Assembly (NCBI GenBank): GCA_021324295.1
Contig: JAJPJJ010000119.1
Span: 102,414 to 166,413 of the forward strand
Length of the DNA: 64,000 nucleotides
Direction: 5' to 3'
Origin: Bacillota bacterium
Lineage (GTDB): Bacteria; Sysuimicrobiota; Sysuimicrobiia; Sysuimicrobiales; Segetimicrobiaceae
The stretch's first letter is position 1. Every line of letters starts with the position of its first letter. Under the pieces are notes generated by a model, which saw only the letters and a list, made by a program, of their open reading frames with translations, was not told where the DNA came from and searched no databases. Positions 18,197 through 27,652 of the stretch are shown in pieces. Made by a program: the position numbers and the translations under genes.

Positions 18197-19094
18197 GGTA
18201 CGCCTCCGCGCGGCGGAGCAGCAGCGCGTACGCCAGGAGCACGAGGAGCGTCAGGCCGGCGAGGTACAGGGACAGGAGGGCGCCGGTCCGCCAGTCGACG
18301 ATCTCCAGCATCTGCGCATAGATCTGCGTGGCCAGCACCTGAACCTTCCCGCCGCCGAGCAACGCCGGCGTGACGTAGGACCCCATCGCCAGGCTGAAGA
18401 CGAGCGCGCACCCGCCGGCGACGCCTTGAGCCGACAGCGGCAGCGTCACGTGGCGGAACGTCCGCCATCGATTGGCGCCGAGGATGCGTGCCGATTCCTC
18501 GACCTGTGGATCGATGCGGGCGAGGGCCGCCATGATCGAGAGGACCATGAACGGCAGGAGCACGTGGACCAACCCCGTCACCGTGGCGCCAAACGTGTAG
18601 AGCCAGACCACCGGCCGTGACACCACGCGGAGCGCGAGGAGGAGCTGGTTCGCGAGGCCGTCGGTACCGAGGACCATGATCCACCCCAGCGTCCGCACGA
18701 CGATGCTGACCATGAGGGGCGCGAGCACGGCGATGAAGGCGAGATAGCGATGCCGCGAGGTCGAGCGCACGAGATAGTAGGCCATAGGATAGCCGAGGGC
18801 GAGCGCGACGAGGGTCGTCCAGCACGCGAGCGCCAGCGTCGTCGTCGTGAGCCTCCACACGTACGGGCTCAGGATCACGGCGGCGAGAGCGCTCGACGGC
18901 GAGCCGAGGGTGCGCGGATCGGCGGTGGCCCCCAGGGCCACGACGCGGGCCAGCGGATAGAGGAACAGCACGCCGAGCACGCCGAGCCCGGGCGCGAGAA
19001 GCCACAGCGCCGCCGGCGGCGTCCTGCGCCCCCGGGGCCGGGACGGAGCGGCGTCTCGCGTCCGGGAAGCGAAGTCGGGGCGGACCGTCGCCAC
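18186..19094 (-). CDS. ABC transporter permease, PotB-like
   Basis: A 302-residue permease with an extended N-terminus, about six membrane helices and the EAA loop EESARILGANRWRTFRHVTL near residue 215. It starts with GTG three bases after the iclR stop. The cluster order is therefore regulator, permease, permease, binding protein, ATPase. With the PotC-like protein it forms the channel. Confidence 0.9.
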   Translation of the reverse strand: MATVRPDFASRTRDAAPSRPRGRRTPPAALWLLAPGLGVLGVLFLYPLARVVALGATADPRTLGSPSSALAAVILSPYVWRLTTTTLALACWTTLVALALGYPMAYYLVRSTSRHRYLAFIAVLAPLMVSIVVRTLGWIMVLGTDGLANQLLLALRVVSRPVVWLYTFGATVTGLVHVLLPFMVLSIMAALARIDPQVEESARILGANRWRTFRHVTLPLSAQGVAGGCALVFSLAMGSYVTPALLGGGKVQVLATQIYAQMLEIVDWRTGALLSLYLAGLTLLVLLAYALLLRRAEAYRGG

Positions 19095-19097
19095 GGC

Positions 19098-19892
19098 TCA
19101 GCCCCCCGGCAGCCGGCCGGCCGCCGGCCGAGCCAGCGGCACGCCACGCCAGCCCAGATCGCGCGACACGCCGCGGGCCGCCCGGCACGTCTCGGCGATC
19201 AGCAGGGGCAGGCGGGCCTTGGTGAACCGGCTGAGCGGGCCCACCACGCTGATCCCGGCCACCACCTTACCGGTGCCGTCGCGAATCGGTGCGCCCACGC
19301 CGGCGGCACCCTCGTGCGACTCCTCGAAGCTCACGCAGTACCCCCTGAGGCGAATCTTCTGCGAGTCGACGCGGAGCTTCTTGGGGTCGGTCATCGTGCT
19401 GCGCGTGAACGCCGGCAGCGGCTTGCGGTCCAGGATCTCGGCGACCCGGTCCTCGGGAAGGTGTGCCAGGAGAACGCGCATCGACGCACCGGCATGCAGC
19501 GGGCGGCGCATCCCGACTCGCGTCCAGAACCGGAAGCCCCGCTGGGGCTCCGCCTTGTCGATGTACATGCCCTCGTACCCGTCGACGATCATGAGCTGCG
19601 CGGTCTCGTCCGTGGCGTCTCGCAGACGCTCGAGCCACGGACGGGCGACGCGCACGAGCTCGCTCTGCGCCTCGGCCCGGTGTCCCAGCTCGAGCAACTT
19701 GAAGCCCAGCCGGTACGTCCGGTCGACCGGGTCGTAGCGCACATAGCTGAAATCGACGAGAGTGCCGAGCAGGCGGTAGACGGTGGCCCGGGCGAGACGG
19801 GTGGCCCGGCAGAGGTCCCGCACCGTTCCCGGCCCGTCGGCGACGGCGTCGAGCAACGCGAGGGCCTTGCCGACCGTCTTGGACTCGTGCAC
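19098..19892 (-). CDS. IclR-family transcriptional regulator
   Basis: From the GTG at 19892, which follows GGGGAG at four to five bases, this is a 264-residue regulator. The N-terminal winged helix-turn-helix is KTVGKALALLDAVADG through LARATVYRLLGTL. The effector domain follows, with the family blocks GYEGMYIDKAEP, MRRPLHAGASMRVLLAHL and the C-terminal GVGAPIRDGTGKVVAGISV. It heads the transporter operon with a three-base gap and is probably its local repressor or activator, responding to the imported compound. The frame also opens at 19934, but that start would lie on the operator-like repeats. Confidence 0.9.
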   Translation of the reverse strand: MHESKTVGKALALLDAVADGPGTVRDLCRATRLARATVYRLLGTLVDFSYVRYDPVDRTYRLGFKLLELGHRAEAQSELVRVARPWLERLRDATDETAQLMIVDGYEGMYIDKAEPQRGFRFWTRVGMRRPLHAGASMRVLLAHLPEDRVAEILDRKPLPAFTRSTMTDPKKLRVDSQKIRLRGYCVSFEESHEGAAGVGAPIRDGTGKVVAGISVVGPLSRFTKARLPLLIAETCRAARGVSRDLGWRGVPLARPAAGRLPGG

Positions 19893-19907
19893 GCCGCTCC
19901 CCAGGCG

Positions 19908-19932
19908 TCTCAAATTTCGAGATGGCTGTCTC
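19908..19932. promoter_or_regulatory. operator-like inverted repeats in the iclR leader
   Basis: Two short inverted repeats overlap: TCTC-AAATTTC-GAGA at 19908-19922 and GAGA-TGGCTG-TCTC at 19919-19932. They lie between the -10 hexamer and the iclR start, where IclR-type regulators often bind to control themselves. The assignment is inferred from position and symmetry. Confidence 0.45.
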
Positions 19933-19943
19933 AATCTCCGCGG

Positions 19944-19972
19944 ATAGTAGACGACCCGCCCGGCGTTGTCAA
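19944..19972 (-). promoter_or_regulatory. sigma-70 promoter of the iclR-transporter operon
   Basis: TTGACA (19967-19972) and TACTAT (19944-19949) are separated by 17 bases on the minus strand. This is a consensus -35 and a five-of-six -10. It faces iclR and the whole catabolic cluster and lies 31 bases past the selB stop. Confidence 0.8.
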
Positions 19973-20003
19973 GCCTGGACGGTAGCCCGCGCGCGTGGTG
20001 GCG

Positions 20004-21944
20004 TCATGAGGGGGCGAGCGGCCGGGCCAGCACCCGCTTGTCCCCGACGCGCCGGGTGAGGTGCCGCGCGTCGAAGTATTCGAGGACCGCGAGCACGTAC
20101 TTACGGCTGCTGCCGAGCGCGTCGCGGAGGGCGGCGACGGTGATGTCGCCGTGCCGGGCGATGTGCTCGACGACCCGCGCCTCGATCTCCGCGAGCACGT
20201 CGCGGTGGAAGACGACATCGGCGCCGACCTCGACGAGCGTGCCGTCGTCGAGCAGGGCCTGGAGCATCCGGCCGGCCGCGGCCCGGTCGGGCAGGCGCGC
20301 CAGGATCTCCTCCCGCCCCGGCGGGGCAAAGCGGCCCCGCCGGTACGCATCCGCGAGCGACCGGGCCGCGGCCTCGTCCGCCGCCGTGCGCGCCGGCGCG
20401 AACCCGGCGGCGCGCGCAAACGCCCCTTCGACGGCGACCTCGCCGTCGGCCACGAGACCGTCCAGGACGTGGCTGTAGAGCCGGTCGTCGCCGGACGCGA
20501 AGGCGCGGCTCTTGAGCTCGTCCCGCGGCATGCCGATCCGCCACGGCACCGCCGCGTGGTAGTCCGCGAGCGCCCGCAGGATGCCCGCGCGGATGCGGTC
20601 CGCCGCCCCCTGCGCAAACAGCCGGCCGCGGATCACGAGCGCCTGCCCGGCGCCGGCCAGCGCCTGCGCCTCCGCGGCGACGCGGTCGCGCGGCGCGCCG
20701 ATCTGCTGCGCAAGCGCGTCGGCGGTCGCCCCCTGCGCGCCCGCCTCGCGCAGCGCCGCGAGCACCTGGGGCCCCAGCCCGGACGCCTGCGCCGCGAGCG
20801 CCTGCACCGTGTCGGCGCCGCGCCGCCGGAGCGGCGCCGTGGCGGCGAGCACGTCCCCGCCGCCGATCGTGGCCATCGGCGAGTACCGCCGGAGCACGAA
20901 CGGGTCCCCGCGCGCCACCACGGTCGGCCGCTCCAGGCGGAGCTGCGCGACCGCCTCCTGTCCCGGGAGCAGCCGGTCGCGGTCGAGGAGCCGGACGCGG
21001 CCGATGACCTCGTCGGCGCCGGCGTACAGCCGGATCCGCCCGTGGTGCGGGAGCGGCGGCGCGCCCGGCAGGAGGCGCAGGCGGACGTCGACGACCCGCG
21101 AGGGCCGCAGCGTGCCGGGGGCGGCGAGCACGTGCCCGCGGATCACCTCCTCCTTCGCCACGCCGGCCAGGTTGAGCGCGACGCGCTGACCGGCGCACGC
21201 CTCCTCCACCGCCGCACCGTGGCTCTGCACCTGGCGGACGCGCACCTCGCGCCCGGACGGCAGCAGCTCCAGGACGTCGCCCGCCCGGATCCGGCCGCTC
21301 CACAGCGTGCCGGTGACCACCGTCCCGAACCCCGGCATCGTGAAGCTGCGGTCCACGGGCAGGCGCGCCGGCGCATCCGCGTCGCGCGGCGGGATCTCGC
21401 GCAGCGCGCGGTCGATCGCCTCGACGAGGCCCGGGATGCCGGCGCCGGTCCGCGCCGAGACCGGGACGATCGGCGCGCCGGCGAGGAAGGTGCCCGCGCA
21501 GAGCTCGCCGATCTCCTCGCGGACGAGCGCCAGCCACTCCGCGTCGGTTGCGAGGTCGATCTTGTTGAGGACGACGACGCCGCGGCGCACCTGGAGGAAC
21601 CGGAGGATGTCGAGGTGCTCGCGCGTCTGCGGCATCACCCCTTCGTCGGCCGCGACGACGAGCAGGACGAGGTCGATGCCCGCCGCGCCCGCCAGCATGT
21701 TCTTGATCAGGCGCTCGTGCCCGGGCACGTCCACCAGGCCGACGCGCAGGCCGCTCGGGAGATCGAAGTGCGCGAACCCGAGGTCGATCGTCATGCCCCG
21801 CCGCTTCTCCTCCTCGAGGCGGTCGGGGTCGACCCCCGTGAGGGCCCGCACGAGCGCGCTCTTGCCGTGATCGATGTGCCCGGCGGTGCCGACCACGGCG
21901 TGGCGCCGCCCGCCGGCGTCAGACGGCAGCGCGGGCCGGGCCAT
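20004..21944 (-). CDS. selB: selenocysteine-specific elongation factor SelB
   Basis: SelB carries Sec-tRNA to the ribosome at UGA codons marked by a SECIS hairpin. The 646-residue protein starts at the ATG at 21944. GTPase motifs are GHIDHGKS (22-29), the DVPGH block and NKID. Beta-barrel domains follow, and the C-terminal third has the winged-helix repeats that bind SECIS RNA (for example [20 protein letters not shown], and near the end [20 protein letters not shown]). It follows selA by about 20 bases. The frame stays open upstream into selA, but that part is the shadow of the frameshifted selA reading. Confidence 0.92.
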   Translation of the reverse strand: MARPALPSDAGGRRHAVVGTAGHIDHGKSALVRALTGVDPDRLEEEKRRGMTIDLGFAHFDLPSGLRVGLVDVPGHERLIKNMLAGAAGIDLVLLVVAADEGVMPQTREHLDILRFLQVRRGVVVLNKIDLATDAEWLALVREEIGELCAGTFLAGAPIVPVSARTGAGIPGLVEAIDRALREIPPRDADAPARLPVDRSFTMPGFGTVVTGTLWSGRIRAGDVLELLPSGREVRVRQVQSHGAAVEEACAGQRVALNLAGVAKEEVIRGHVLAAPGTLRPSRVVDVRLRLLPGAPPLPHHGRIRLYAGADEVIGRVRLLDRDRLLPGQEAVAQLRLERPTVVARGDPFVLRRYSPMATIGGGDVLAATAPLRRRGADTVQALAAQASGLGPQVLAALREAGAQGATADALAQQIGAPRDRVAAEAQALAGAGQALVIRGRLFAQGAADRIRAGILRALADYHAAVPWRIGMPRDELKSRAFASGDDRLYSHVLDGLVADGEVAVEGAFARAAGFAPARTAADEAAARSLADAYRRGRFAPPGREEILARLPDRAAAGRMLQALLDDGTLVEVGADVVFHRDVLAEIEARVVEHIARHGDITVAALRDALGSSRKYVLAVLEYFDARHLTRRVGDKRVLARPLAPS

Positions 21945-21964
21945 CGCCGCTGCGCCTCCGGGTC

Positions 21965-23388
21965 TCAGGCGGGCGGCGCCGCCGGCTGGCCCGCGGCCGC
22001 CGCGAGCGCGGCGACGAGCGGGGCGAGGTCCTCGGGCGCGAGGGTGCGGAGGTCGAGGAGCAGCCGGTCGTCGGCGATGCGGGCGAACACCGGCGGCGTG
22101 TGCCGGCGCAGCCGGCGCTCCCACGCCTCGACGCGGTCCCGGCGTGGCGCGATCGCAACGGCAAACGACGGCAGCTCGACGCCGGGCAGGGCGCCGCCGC
22201 CGCTCTCGGAGACCGTCGGCTGCACCGCGAGCGCCGCGGCCTCCCCGATCACGGGGGCGAGCCGGGCGACGAGGTCGTGGGCCGCGCGCCGGAGCTCCTC
22301 CTGCGTCCGGCTCAACATGCGGAGCACGGGGATCTCCTCCCATGCGCGGTCCGGATCGCGATACAGGCGGAGCGTCGCCTCGAGCGCCGCGAGGTCGAGC
22401 TTGTCGATGCGCACCGCCCGCGCGAGCGGGTGCGCGCGAATCCGCGCGATCGCCGCCTCCCGCCCCACCAGCAGGCCGGCCTGGGGCCGCCGAGGAGCTT
22501 GTCGCCGCTGAAGGTGACGACGTCGCACCCCGCCGCCACGGCCGCCTGCACGGTCGGCTCCGCCGGGAGGCCGCGCGCGCGCAGGTCGACGAACGCGCCG
22601 CTGCCCATGTCGAACAGCACCGGAACGCCGGCGCGCCGGCCGAGCGCCACGAGCTCGGCCGGCGAGGTCTCGTGCACGAAGCCGCGCATCGCAAAGTTGC
22701 TGCGGTGCACCTTCACCAGAAGCGCCGTCTCCGGGGTCAGCGCGGCCTCGTAGTCGGCCAGGTAGGTCTTGTTGGTCGTCCCGACCTCCACGAGCCGGCA
22801 GCCGCTCGCCGCCATCACATCGGGCATCCGGAAGCTGCCGCCGATCTCGACGAGCTCGCCGCGGGAGACGATCGCGGCGCGGCCGCGGGCGAGCGCGGCC
22901 AGCGCGAGCAGCACCGCCGCGGCGTTGTTGTTCACGGCGAGCGCGGCCTCCGCGCCGGTCAGCTCGCGCAGGAGGCCCCGGACGTGGGACTGGCGGGACC
23001 CGCGCGCGCCGCTGGCGCGATCGATCTCCAGCACGGCGTACCCGGCGGCGGCGGCGACGGCGGCGCGCGCCGCGGGCGCGAGCGGGGCCCGCCCCAGGTT
23101 CGTGTGGATGACGATCCCCGTCGCGTTGATCGCGCGGTCGAGGCTCGGCGCCGACCGCTCGGCGAGCAGGGCCTCGGCCTGCGCGGCCAGCGCGTCGACG
23201 GTGATCTCGTCGGGGACCGTGCGGCCCTCGATCAGCCGCCGCCGGGCCTGCTCCACCGCCTCGCGTGCGCACGCGACAACGAGGCGGCGCGGATGGCGGC
23301 CGAGGGCGCCGGACGCCTCCAGGTGCTGCAGCAGGCGCTCGACGGACGGCAGTCGCCGGAACGACGGGCGCTCGGCGCCGGCGGGCAT
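21965..23388 (-). CDS. selA: L-seryl-tRNA(Sec) selenium transferase SelA, interrupted by a one-base frameshift
   Basis: SelA converts Ser-tRNA(Sec) to Sec-tRNA(Sec) using PLP and selenophosphate. The N-terminal 300 residues (ATG at 23388 with GAGGTAGG) read in one frame to SGDKLLGGP, which holds the PLP lysine near residue 295. The expected continuation QAGLLVGREAAIARIRAHP and all of the C-terminal domain lie in another frame down to 21965. The change sits at a run of four C (GGGG at 22483-22486 on the plus strand). A fifth base would restore one frame of about 474 codons, normal for SelA. Intact selB and tRNA-Sec argue that this is a sequence error or a very recent mutation. Confidence 0.85.
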
Positions 23389-23394
23389 CGCAAC

Positions 23395-23622
23395 CTACCT
23401 CAGCATGAGCCCGAGCCCCAATCCGACGGCGACGACGACACCCATGACCCACACGATGCGGGTCAGGTCATAGGAGACCCGTCGCCGAAGCTCCGCGTCG
23501 CTCTCCCGCGCCGGGAGGGCCGCCTGCCCTCCGCCCGCCGCGGACGGCCGCAGCCGGGCGCCGCACGCGCGGCAGAGGATCTTGCCCTCGGGGTTGTCAG
23601 CACCGCACCTGGGACAGCGCAT
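23395..23622 (-). CDS. small zinc-ribbon membrane protein
   Basis: A 75-residue protein. The N-terminus is a zinc ribbon, CPRCGADN then CRACGARL, at residues 3-22. A polar linker leads to one hydrophobic helix (IVWVMGVVVAVGLGLGLML) at the C-terminus, so it is probably an anchored cytoplasmic zinc finger. The start has GGAGG six bases upstream. It lies between the PHP phosphoesterase and selA and overlaps the selA ribosome site. The function is not known. Confidence 0.8.
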   Translation of the reverse strand: MRCPRCGADNPEGKILCRACGARLRPSAAGGGQAALPARESDAELRRRVSYDLTRIVWVMGVVVAVGLGLGLMLR

Positions 23623-23648
23623 CGATCGCCTCCGTCGCTCGCTACCTG

Positions 23649-24527
23649 TCAATGACGCTCCGGGGCAGGCCGCGATTCCCCGGCCCGCGGCCTTGCGCCG
23701 AGACTCTCCCACCGCGCGCGGAGCGCGGCGACGGCTTCGGCGGGCACCGGCACGCTGCCGAGCGCCACCCGCGTCGCGATCCCGCCGCCGTGGAAGTCGG
23801 TGCCGCCGGTCGCGATGAGCCCGTACCGCCGCACCACGTCGAGGTAGGCGGAAACCATCGCCGGCGTGTGATCGGGGTAGTATACCTCGATGCCGCACAG
23901 ACCACGGGCGACAAGGGCCGGCACCCGCTCGATCACCGGACCGCTCGCCTCCCACCCCGGATGCGCGAGGACCGGCACGCCGCCCGCGGACCGGATGGTC
24001 TCGACGGCCTCCTCGGGCAAGAGCCGCGTGCGGGGCACGTACGCGGGCCCGGAGCGGCTGAGGAACCGCTCGAACGCCTCCTGGACGGAGCCCACCCGGC
24101 CGGCCTCCACGAGGGCCCGGGCGACGTGCGGCCGCCCCACCGCCGACGTCCCGGCGATCGCGCGCACGCGGGCCCACTCCACGCGCACCCCCAGCGCGCA
24201 CAGCCGCTCGACCATCCGCTCGGCGCGCTCCACCCGGCCGGCGCGCATCCGGCCGAGGAACCGTTGGAACTCCTGCTGCGTGTGGTCGATGAAGTACCCG
24301 AGGACATGGACCTCGTAGGCGTCGACGTCGGTGTTGATCTCGACGCCGGGGATCACGTCGACCCGGTAGGCGCGACCGGCATCCAGCGCCTCCGCGACCC
24401 CGTCCGTCGTATCGTGGTCGGTCAGCGCGAGCACGCCGACGCCGTGCTCCCGCGCGGCCCTGACGAGATCCGCGGGCGGGAGGACACCGTCCGAGGCGGT
24501 GCTGTGGGTGTGCAGGTCCACGCGCAC
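23649..24527 (-). CDS. PHP-domain phosphoesterase (YciV/RNase AM-like)
   Basis: A 292-residue metal-dependent phosphoesterase. The PHP motifs are in order: DLHTHSTASDG at the N-terminus, LALTDHDT near 35, GVEINTD near 65, VLAHPGWE near 190 and the last ligand pair in GGTDFHGG near 245. An insert of about 100 residues between motifs is as in the E. coli YciV group, which acts on 3',5'-bisphosphate nucleotides and 5' ends of short RNAs. GTG at 24527 is the best start, since the stop of spoVS is close upstream, but no strong ribosome site is seen. It lies in the same run as rny and ymdB, which suits an RNA-turnover role. Confidence 0.83.
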   Translation of the reverse strand: MRVDLHTHSTASDGVLPPADLVRAAREHGVGVLALTDHDTTDGVAEALDAGRAYRVDVIPGVEINTDVDAYEVHVLGYFIDHTQQEFQRFLGRMRAGRVERAERMVERLCALGVRVEWARVRAIAGTSAVGRPHVARALVEAGRVGSVQEAFERFLSRSGPAYVPRTRLLPEEAVETIRSAGGVPVLAHPGWEASGPVIERVPALVARGLCGIEVYYPDHTPAMVSAYLDVVRRYGLIATGGTDFHGGGIATRVALGSVPVPAEAVAALRARWESLGARPRAGESRPAPERH

Positions 24528-24577
24528 TGCGGGGCAGGGCGGGGCGGTGGCCCGGCCGGCCGGACCCCCCGCGCGTC

Positions 24578-24838
24578 TCACCGGGGGGTGACGATCAGCT
24601 TGATCGCCGTCCGGTCCTCGCCGTCGATCTGGACATCCGCGAACGCCGGCACGCAGACGAGGTCGAGGCCGCTCGGCGCGACGTAGCCCCGCGCGATCGC
24701 GATCGCCTTGACCGCCTGGTTGATCGCCGCTGCGCCGATCGCCTGGAGCTCGGCGGTCCCCTTCTCCCGGACCACCCCGGCCAGGGCCCCCGCGACGGCC
24801 GTGGGGTTGGACTTTGCTGCCACCTTGAGCACGTCCAT
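24578..24838 (-). CDS. spoVS: stage V sporulation protein S (SpoVS)
   Basis: The 86-residue product, MDVLKVAAKSNPTAVAGALA onward, is full length for SpoVS. It includes the ALBA-like core (GAAAINQAVKAIAIARGYVA) and ends in a strand that reads TAIKLIVTPR. In Bacillus it affects sporulation and follows ymdB exactly as here. It also occurs in non-sporulating thermophiles, so sporulation cannot be concluded. ATG follows GAGGAGG. Confidence 0.95.
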   Translation of the reverse strand: MDVLKVAAKSNPTAVAGALAGVVREKGTAELQAIGAAAINQAVKAIAIARGYVAPSGLDLVCVPAFADVQIDGEDRTAIKLIVTPR

Positions 24839-24966
24839 CGGCACGAGCCTCCTCGGCAGAGTGCGTAGGCCGTCCCGCTCGCCGACACATCTTTCACGGC
24901 GGCGCGGACCCTCCCCTCCTCCGCGCATCGGCGTCCCCTCCCCCATGGGGTGGGGACATGCGCGGG

Positions 24967-25755
24967 CTACCCGGAGGTGCGGACCACCCGCTCGATGCGC
25001 CGGGCGCGGCCGGTCCGCTCCTCGACGTCGACGAGGACGCCGTTGAGCTGGACCGGGCCGGCGGCGACCTCGAACCGCGCCGGCAGGAGGGTCAGGAACC
25101 GCTGCAGGGCGCCGTCGCGGGCCATCCCGATGATCGAGTCCCGCGGCCCCGTCATGCCGACGTCGGTGATGAACGCCGTGCCCTCGGGCAGGATCCGCTC
25201 GTCCGCCGTCTGCACGTGCGTGTGCGTGCCCACCACCGCGGAGACGCGCCCGTCGAGGTACCAGCCCAGCGCGCTCTTCTCCGAGGTCGCCTCCGCGTGG
25301 ATGTCCACGACGACCACGGCGGCTTCCCGCCGGAGCCGCTCCGCCTCGTCCCTGCCCACGCGGAACGGGGACTCCAGCGGGCCCATGAAGACGCGCCCCT
25401 CGAGGTTGAGGACCCCGACCGCGGCCGCCGACCGCCCGGAGGCGCGGAAGACGCCGGCGCCGCGGCCGGGCGTCCCCGCCGGGTAGTTGGCCGGCCGGAG
25501 GATGCGGGGCTCGCTGTCGAGCAGCGCGTACGCCTCGCGCATGTGCCAGGTGTGGTTCCCCCCGGTGACCACGTCCACCCCGGCCGCCACCAAGTCGTCG
25601 AACGTCTCTTGCGTGATCCCGAAGCCGCCCGCGGAGTTCTCGCCGTTGGCGATCACCAGATCCGCCTCGAGCTCCCGGCGGAGCGCCGGCAGCATCTGGG
25701 CGAGGGTCCGCCGCCCCGGCTTGCCCACCACGTCGCCGATGAAGAGGATGTTCAC
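24967..25755 (-). CDS. ymdB: YmdB-type metallophosphoesterase (TIGR00282)
   Basis: A 262-residue calcineurin-like phosphoesterase. It opens MNILFIGDVVGKPGRRTL with the first metal Asp. It has the NGENSAGG block near residue 38, GGNHTWHMRE near 65, DIHAEATSEK near 150 and the final GTHTHVQT near 178. In Bacillus the protein hydrolyses cyclic nucleotides and influences biofilm versus motility. GTG starts it, 18 bases after the rny stop, so it is almost certainly co-transcribed with rny. Confidence 0.93.
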   Translation of the reverse strand: MNILFIGDVVGKPGRRTLAQMLPALRRELEADLVIANGENSAGGFGITQETFDDLVAAGVDVVTGGNHTWHMREAYALLDSEPRILRPANYPAGTPGRGAGVFRASGRSAAAVGVLNLEGRVFMGPLESPFRVGRDEAERLRREAAVVVVDIHAEATSEKSALGWYLDGRVSAVVGTHTHVQTADERILPEGTAFITDVGMTGPRDSIIGMARDGALQRFLTLLPARFEVAAGPVQLNGVLVDVEERTGRARRIERVVRTSG

Positions 25756-25773
25756 GATCTCGGCGACGGGGCG

Positions 25774-27333
25774 CTACTTCGCGTACTCGATGGCGCGAGT
25801 CTCCCGCAGGACCGTCACCTTGATCTGGCCGGGATACTCGAGCTCGTCCTCGATCTTCTTCGCCATCTCGCGCGCGAGGACCGCCGCGGCCGGATCGTCG
25901 ATCTCCTGCGGCCGGACGAGCACCCGGATTTCGCGCCCGGCTTGGATCGCGTAGGCGCGGTCCACGCCCGCAAACGAGGTCGCGATCCGCTCCAGGTTCT
26001 CGAGGCGCTTGACGTACATCTCCACGGTCTCCTTGCGCGCGCCGGGGCGCGAGGCCGAGATCGCGTCCGCCGCCGCCACGAGGATCGCTTCCACGCACGA
26101 CGCCTCGGCGTCGCCGTGGTGGTAGGCGATCCCGTTGAGGACCTCCGGCGGCTCGTGGTAGCGCCGCGCGATGTCCATCCCGATGTCACTATGGGTGCCC
26201 TCCACCTCGTGGGTGAGGGCCTTGCCGATGTCGTGCAGCAGCCCGGCCCGGCGGGCCAGCTCGGGGTCGGCCCCCACCTGGGACGCCATCAGGCCGGCGA
26301 GGAGTGCCACCTCGATCGAGTGCTGCAGGAGGTTCTGGCCGTAGCTGAACCGGAAGTTGAGCCGGCCCAGCAGCTTGATCTCCTCCGGGTGAAGGCCGTG
26401 CACCCCGGCCTCGAAGGCCGCGCGCTCGCCGGCCTCCCGGATGCGGGCGTCGATGTCCCGCTGGGCCTTTTCGACCATCTCCTCGATCCGGGCCGGGTGG
26501 ATCCGGCCGTCGGCGAGGAGCCGCTCGAGGGCCATCCTGGCGATCTCGCGGCGAATCGGGTCGAACGACGACAGCGTGACCGACTCCGGGGTATCATCGA
26601 TGATGAAGTCGACCCCGGTGAGGCTCTCGAGGGCCCGGATGTTGCGGCCCTCGCGGCCGATGATCCGCCCCTTCATCTCCTCGTTGGGCAGGGGGATCAC
26701 CGACACCGTCACCTCGGCGGTGTGGTCGGCCGCACACCGCTGGATCGCCAGCGCGACGATCTCGCGGGCGCGCCGCTCGGCCTCCTCGCGGGCCTGGGCC
26801 TCGATCTTGCGGGCCGTCTGCGCGGCCTCGTAGCGAATTTCGGCTTCCGTCCTCTGGAGCAGCTCCTGGCGAGCCTGCTCCGCCGTCAGGCCGCTGATGC
26901 GCTCGAGCTCCAGACGCCCGGCCTGGTGCAGCGCCTGGACCTCCTCCCTAGCCTTGGCGACCTCCTGCTCCCGCTGCGCGAGGGACTGATCGCGCTTCTC
27001 CAGCGACTCCAGCTTGCGGTCGAGGCTCTCCTCTCGCTGGACCAGCCGCCGCTCGAGACGCTGCAACTCCGCCCGCTGCTCTCGAATCTCCCGCTCGGCG
27101 TCCCGCTTGATGCGGAACGCCTCGTCCTTGGCCTCCAGGAGCGCTTCTCGCTTCTTGCTCTCCGCCTCCCTGTGCGCCTCGGCCCTGGCATCTTCGAGGA
27201 TGCGCCGGGCTGCTACCTCAGCCGTGCCGATCTTCGCCTCGCCGGCGAACTTCCGCAGGAAGTATCCAAGGAGGAAGACCGCCAACCCGATCACGCCCAG
27301 GAGAAGATAATGTACGGCGCTCGTGGTGGTCAC
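25774..27333 (-). CDS. rny: ribonuclease Y
   Basis: A 519-residue membrane-anchored endoribonuclease that starts decay of many mRNAs. In order: an N-terminal membrane helix ([20 protein letters not shown]), a long coiled coil rich in Glu/Arg (residues 30-190), a KH domain with the [15 protein letters not shown] motif near 215, and an HD domain with [15 protein letters not shown] near 365. Length and order match the Bacillus enzyme. The GTG start has its GAGGGGG too close to be ideal. A strong promoter lies about 100 bases upstream, and the downstream genes ymdB to selB run in the same direction. Confidence 0.96.
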   Translation of the reverse strand: MTTTSAVHYLLLGVIGLAVFLLGYFLRKFAGEAKIGTAEVAARRILEDARAEAHREAESKKREALLEAKDEAFRIKRDAEREIREQRAELQRLERRLVQREESLDRKLESLEKRDQSLAQREQEVAKAREEVQALHQAGRLELERISGLTAEQARQELLQRTEAEIRYEAAQTARKIEAQAREEAERRAREIVALAIQRCAADHTAEVTVSVIPLPNEEMKGRIIGREGRNIRALESLTGVDFIIDDTPESVTLSSFDPIRREIARMALERLLADGRIHPARIEEMVEKAQRDIDARIREAGERAAFEAGVHGLHPEEIKLLGRLNFRFSYGQNLLQHSIEVALLAGLMASQVGADPELARRAGLLHDIGKALTHEVEGTHSDIGMDIARRYHEPPEVLNGIAYHHGDAEASCVEAILVAAADAISASRPGARKETVEMYVKRLENLERIATSFAGVDRAYAIQAGREIRVLVRPQEIDDPAAAVLAREMAKKIEDELEYPGQIKVTVLRETRAIEYAK

Positions 27334-27433
27334 CCCCCTCTATGACGTTGTCGTGCCTGTGGTCCCGGAAACCCCTCCGTCCCGGCCCCGTGACGCGGGG
27401 GGCCAGTTCGATATGTGGCGCAGGCTTCACAAC

Positions 27434-27462
27434 ATTTTATCCCGCGTGACAATCGGGGTCAA
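27434..27462 (-). promoter_or_regulatory. sigma-70 promoter of the rny-ymdB-spoVS operon
   Basis: TTGACC (27457-27462) and TAAAAT (27434-27439) are spaced 17 bases apart on the minus strand. They lie in an AT-richer patch about 100 bases upstream of the rny GTG. Transcription from here would read the rny to selB series. Confidence 0.75.
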
Positions 27463-27576
27463 GGGAACGACGCGAGGCCGCCGGGGCCCATTGTGCGAGG
27501 CCGGGCCGGGGACGGCGCGGGCGCGTCTCGGATCGTTCGTCCTGGACCGCTCTGCGGCTGCGGTGCGCGGGTTGCT

Positions 27577-27606
27577 TTGACTTCCGTTACAGCCGGCTGT
27601 TATCCT
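27577..27606 (+). promoter_or_regulatory. sigma-70 promoter of the SCO1-like gene
   Basis: TTGACT at 27577-27582 and TTATCC/TATCCT at 27600-27606 are spaced 17-18 bases. It lies about 45 bases before the GTG of the SCO1-like gene and is divergent from the rny promoter. The 319-base gap 27334-27652 holds these two promoters and nothing else that I recognise. Confidence 0.6.
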
Positions 27607-27652
27607 GGGGAGTGGCCCGAGACTTGGCTTCTGCCGTGCACGGACGGCAGAG

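Noticed and set aside
21945..22694. Extension of the selB frame upstream into selA
   Set aside because: It reads selA DNA in the wrong frame; SelB normally begins just before the GTPase motif.
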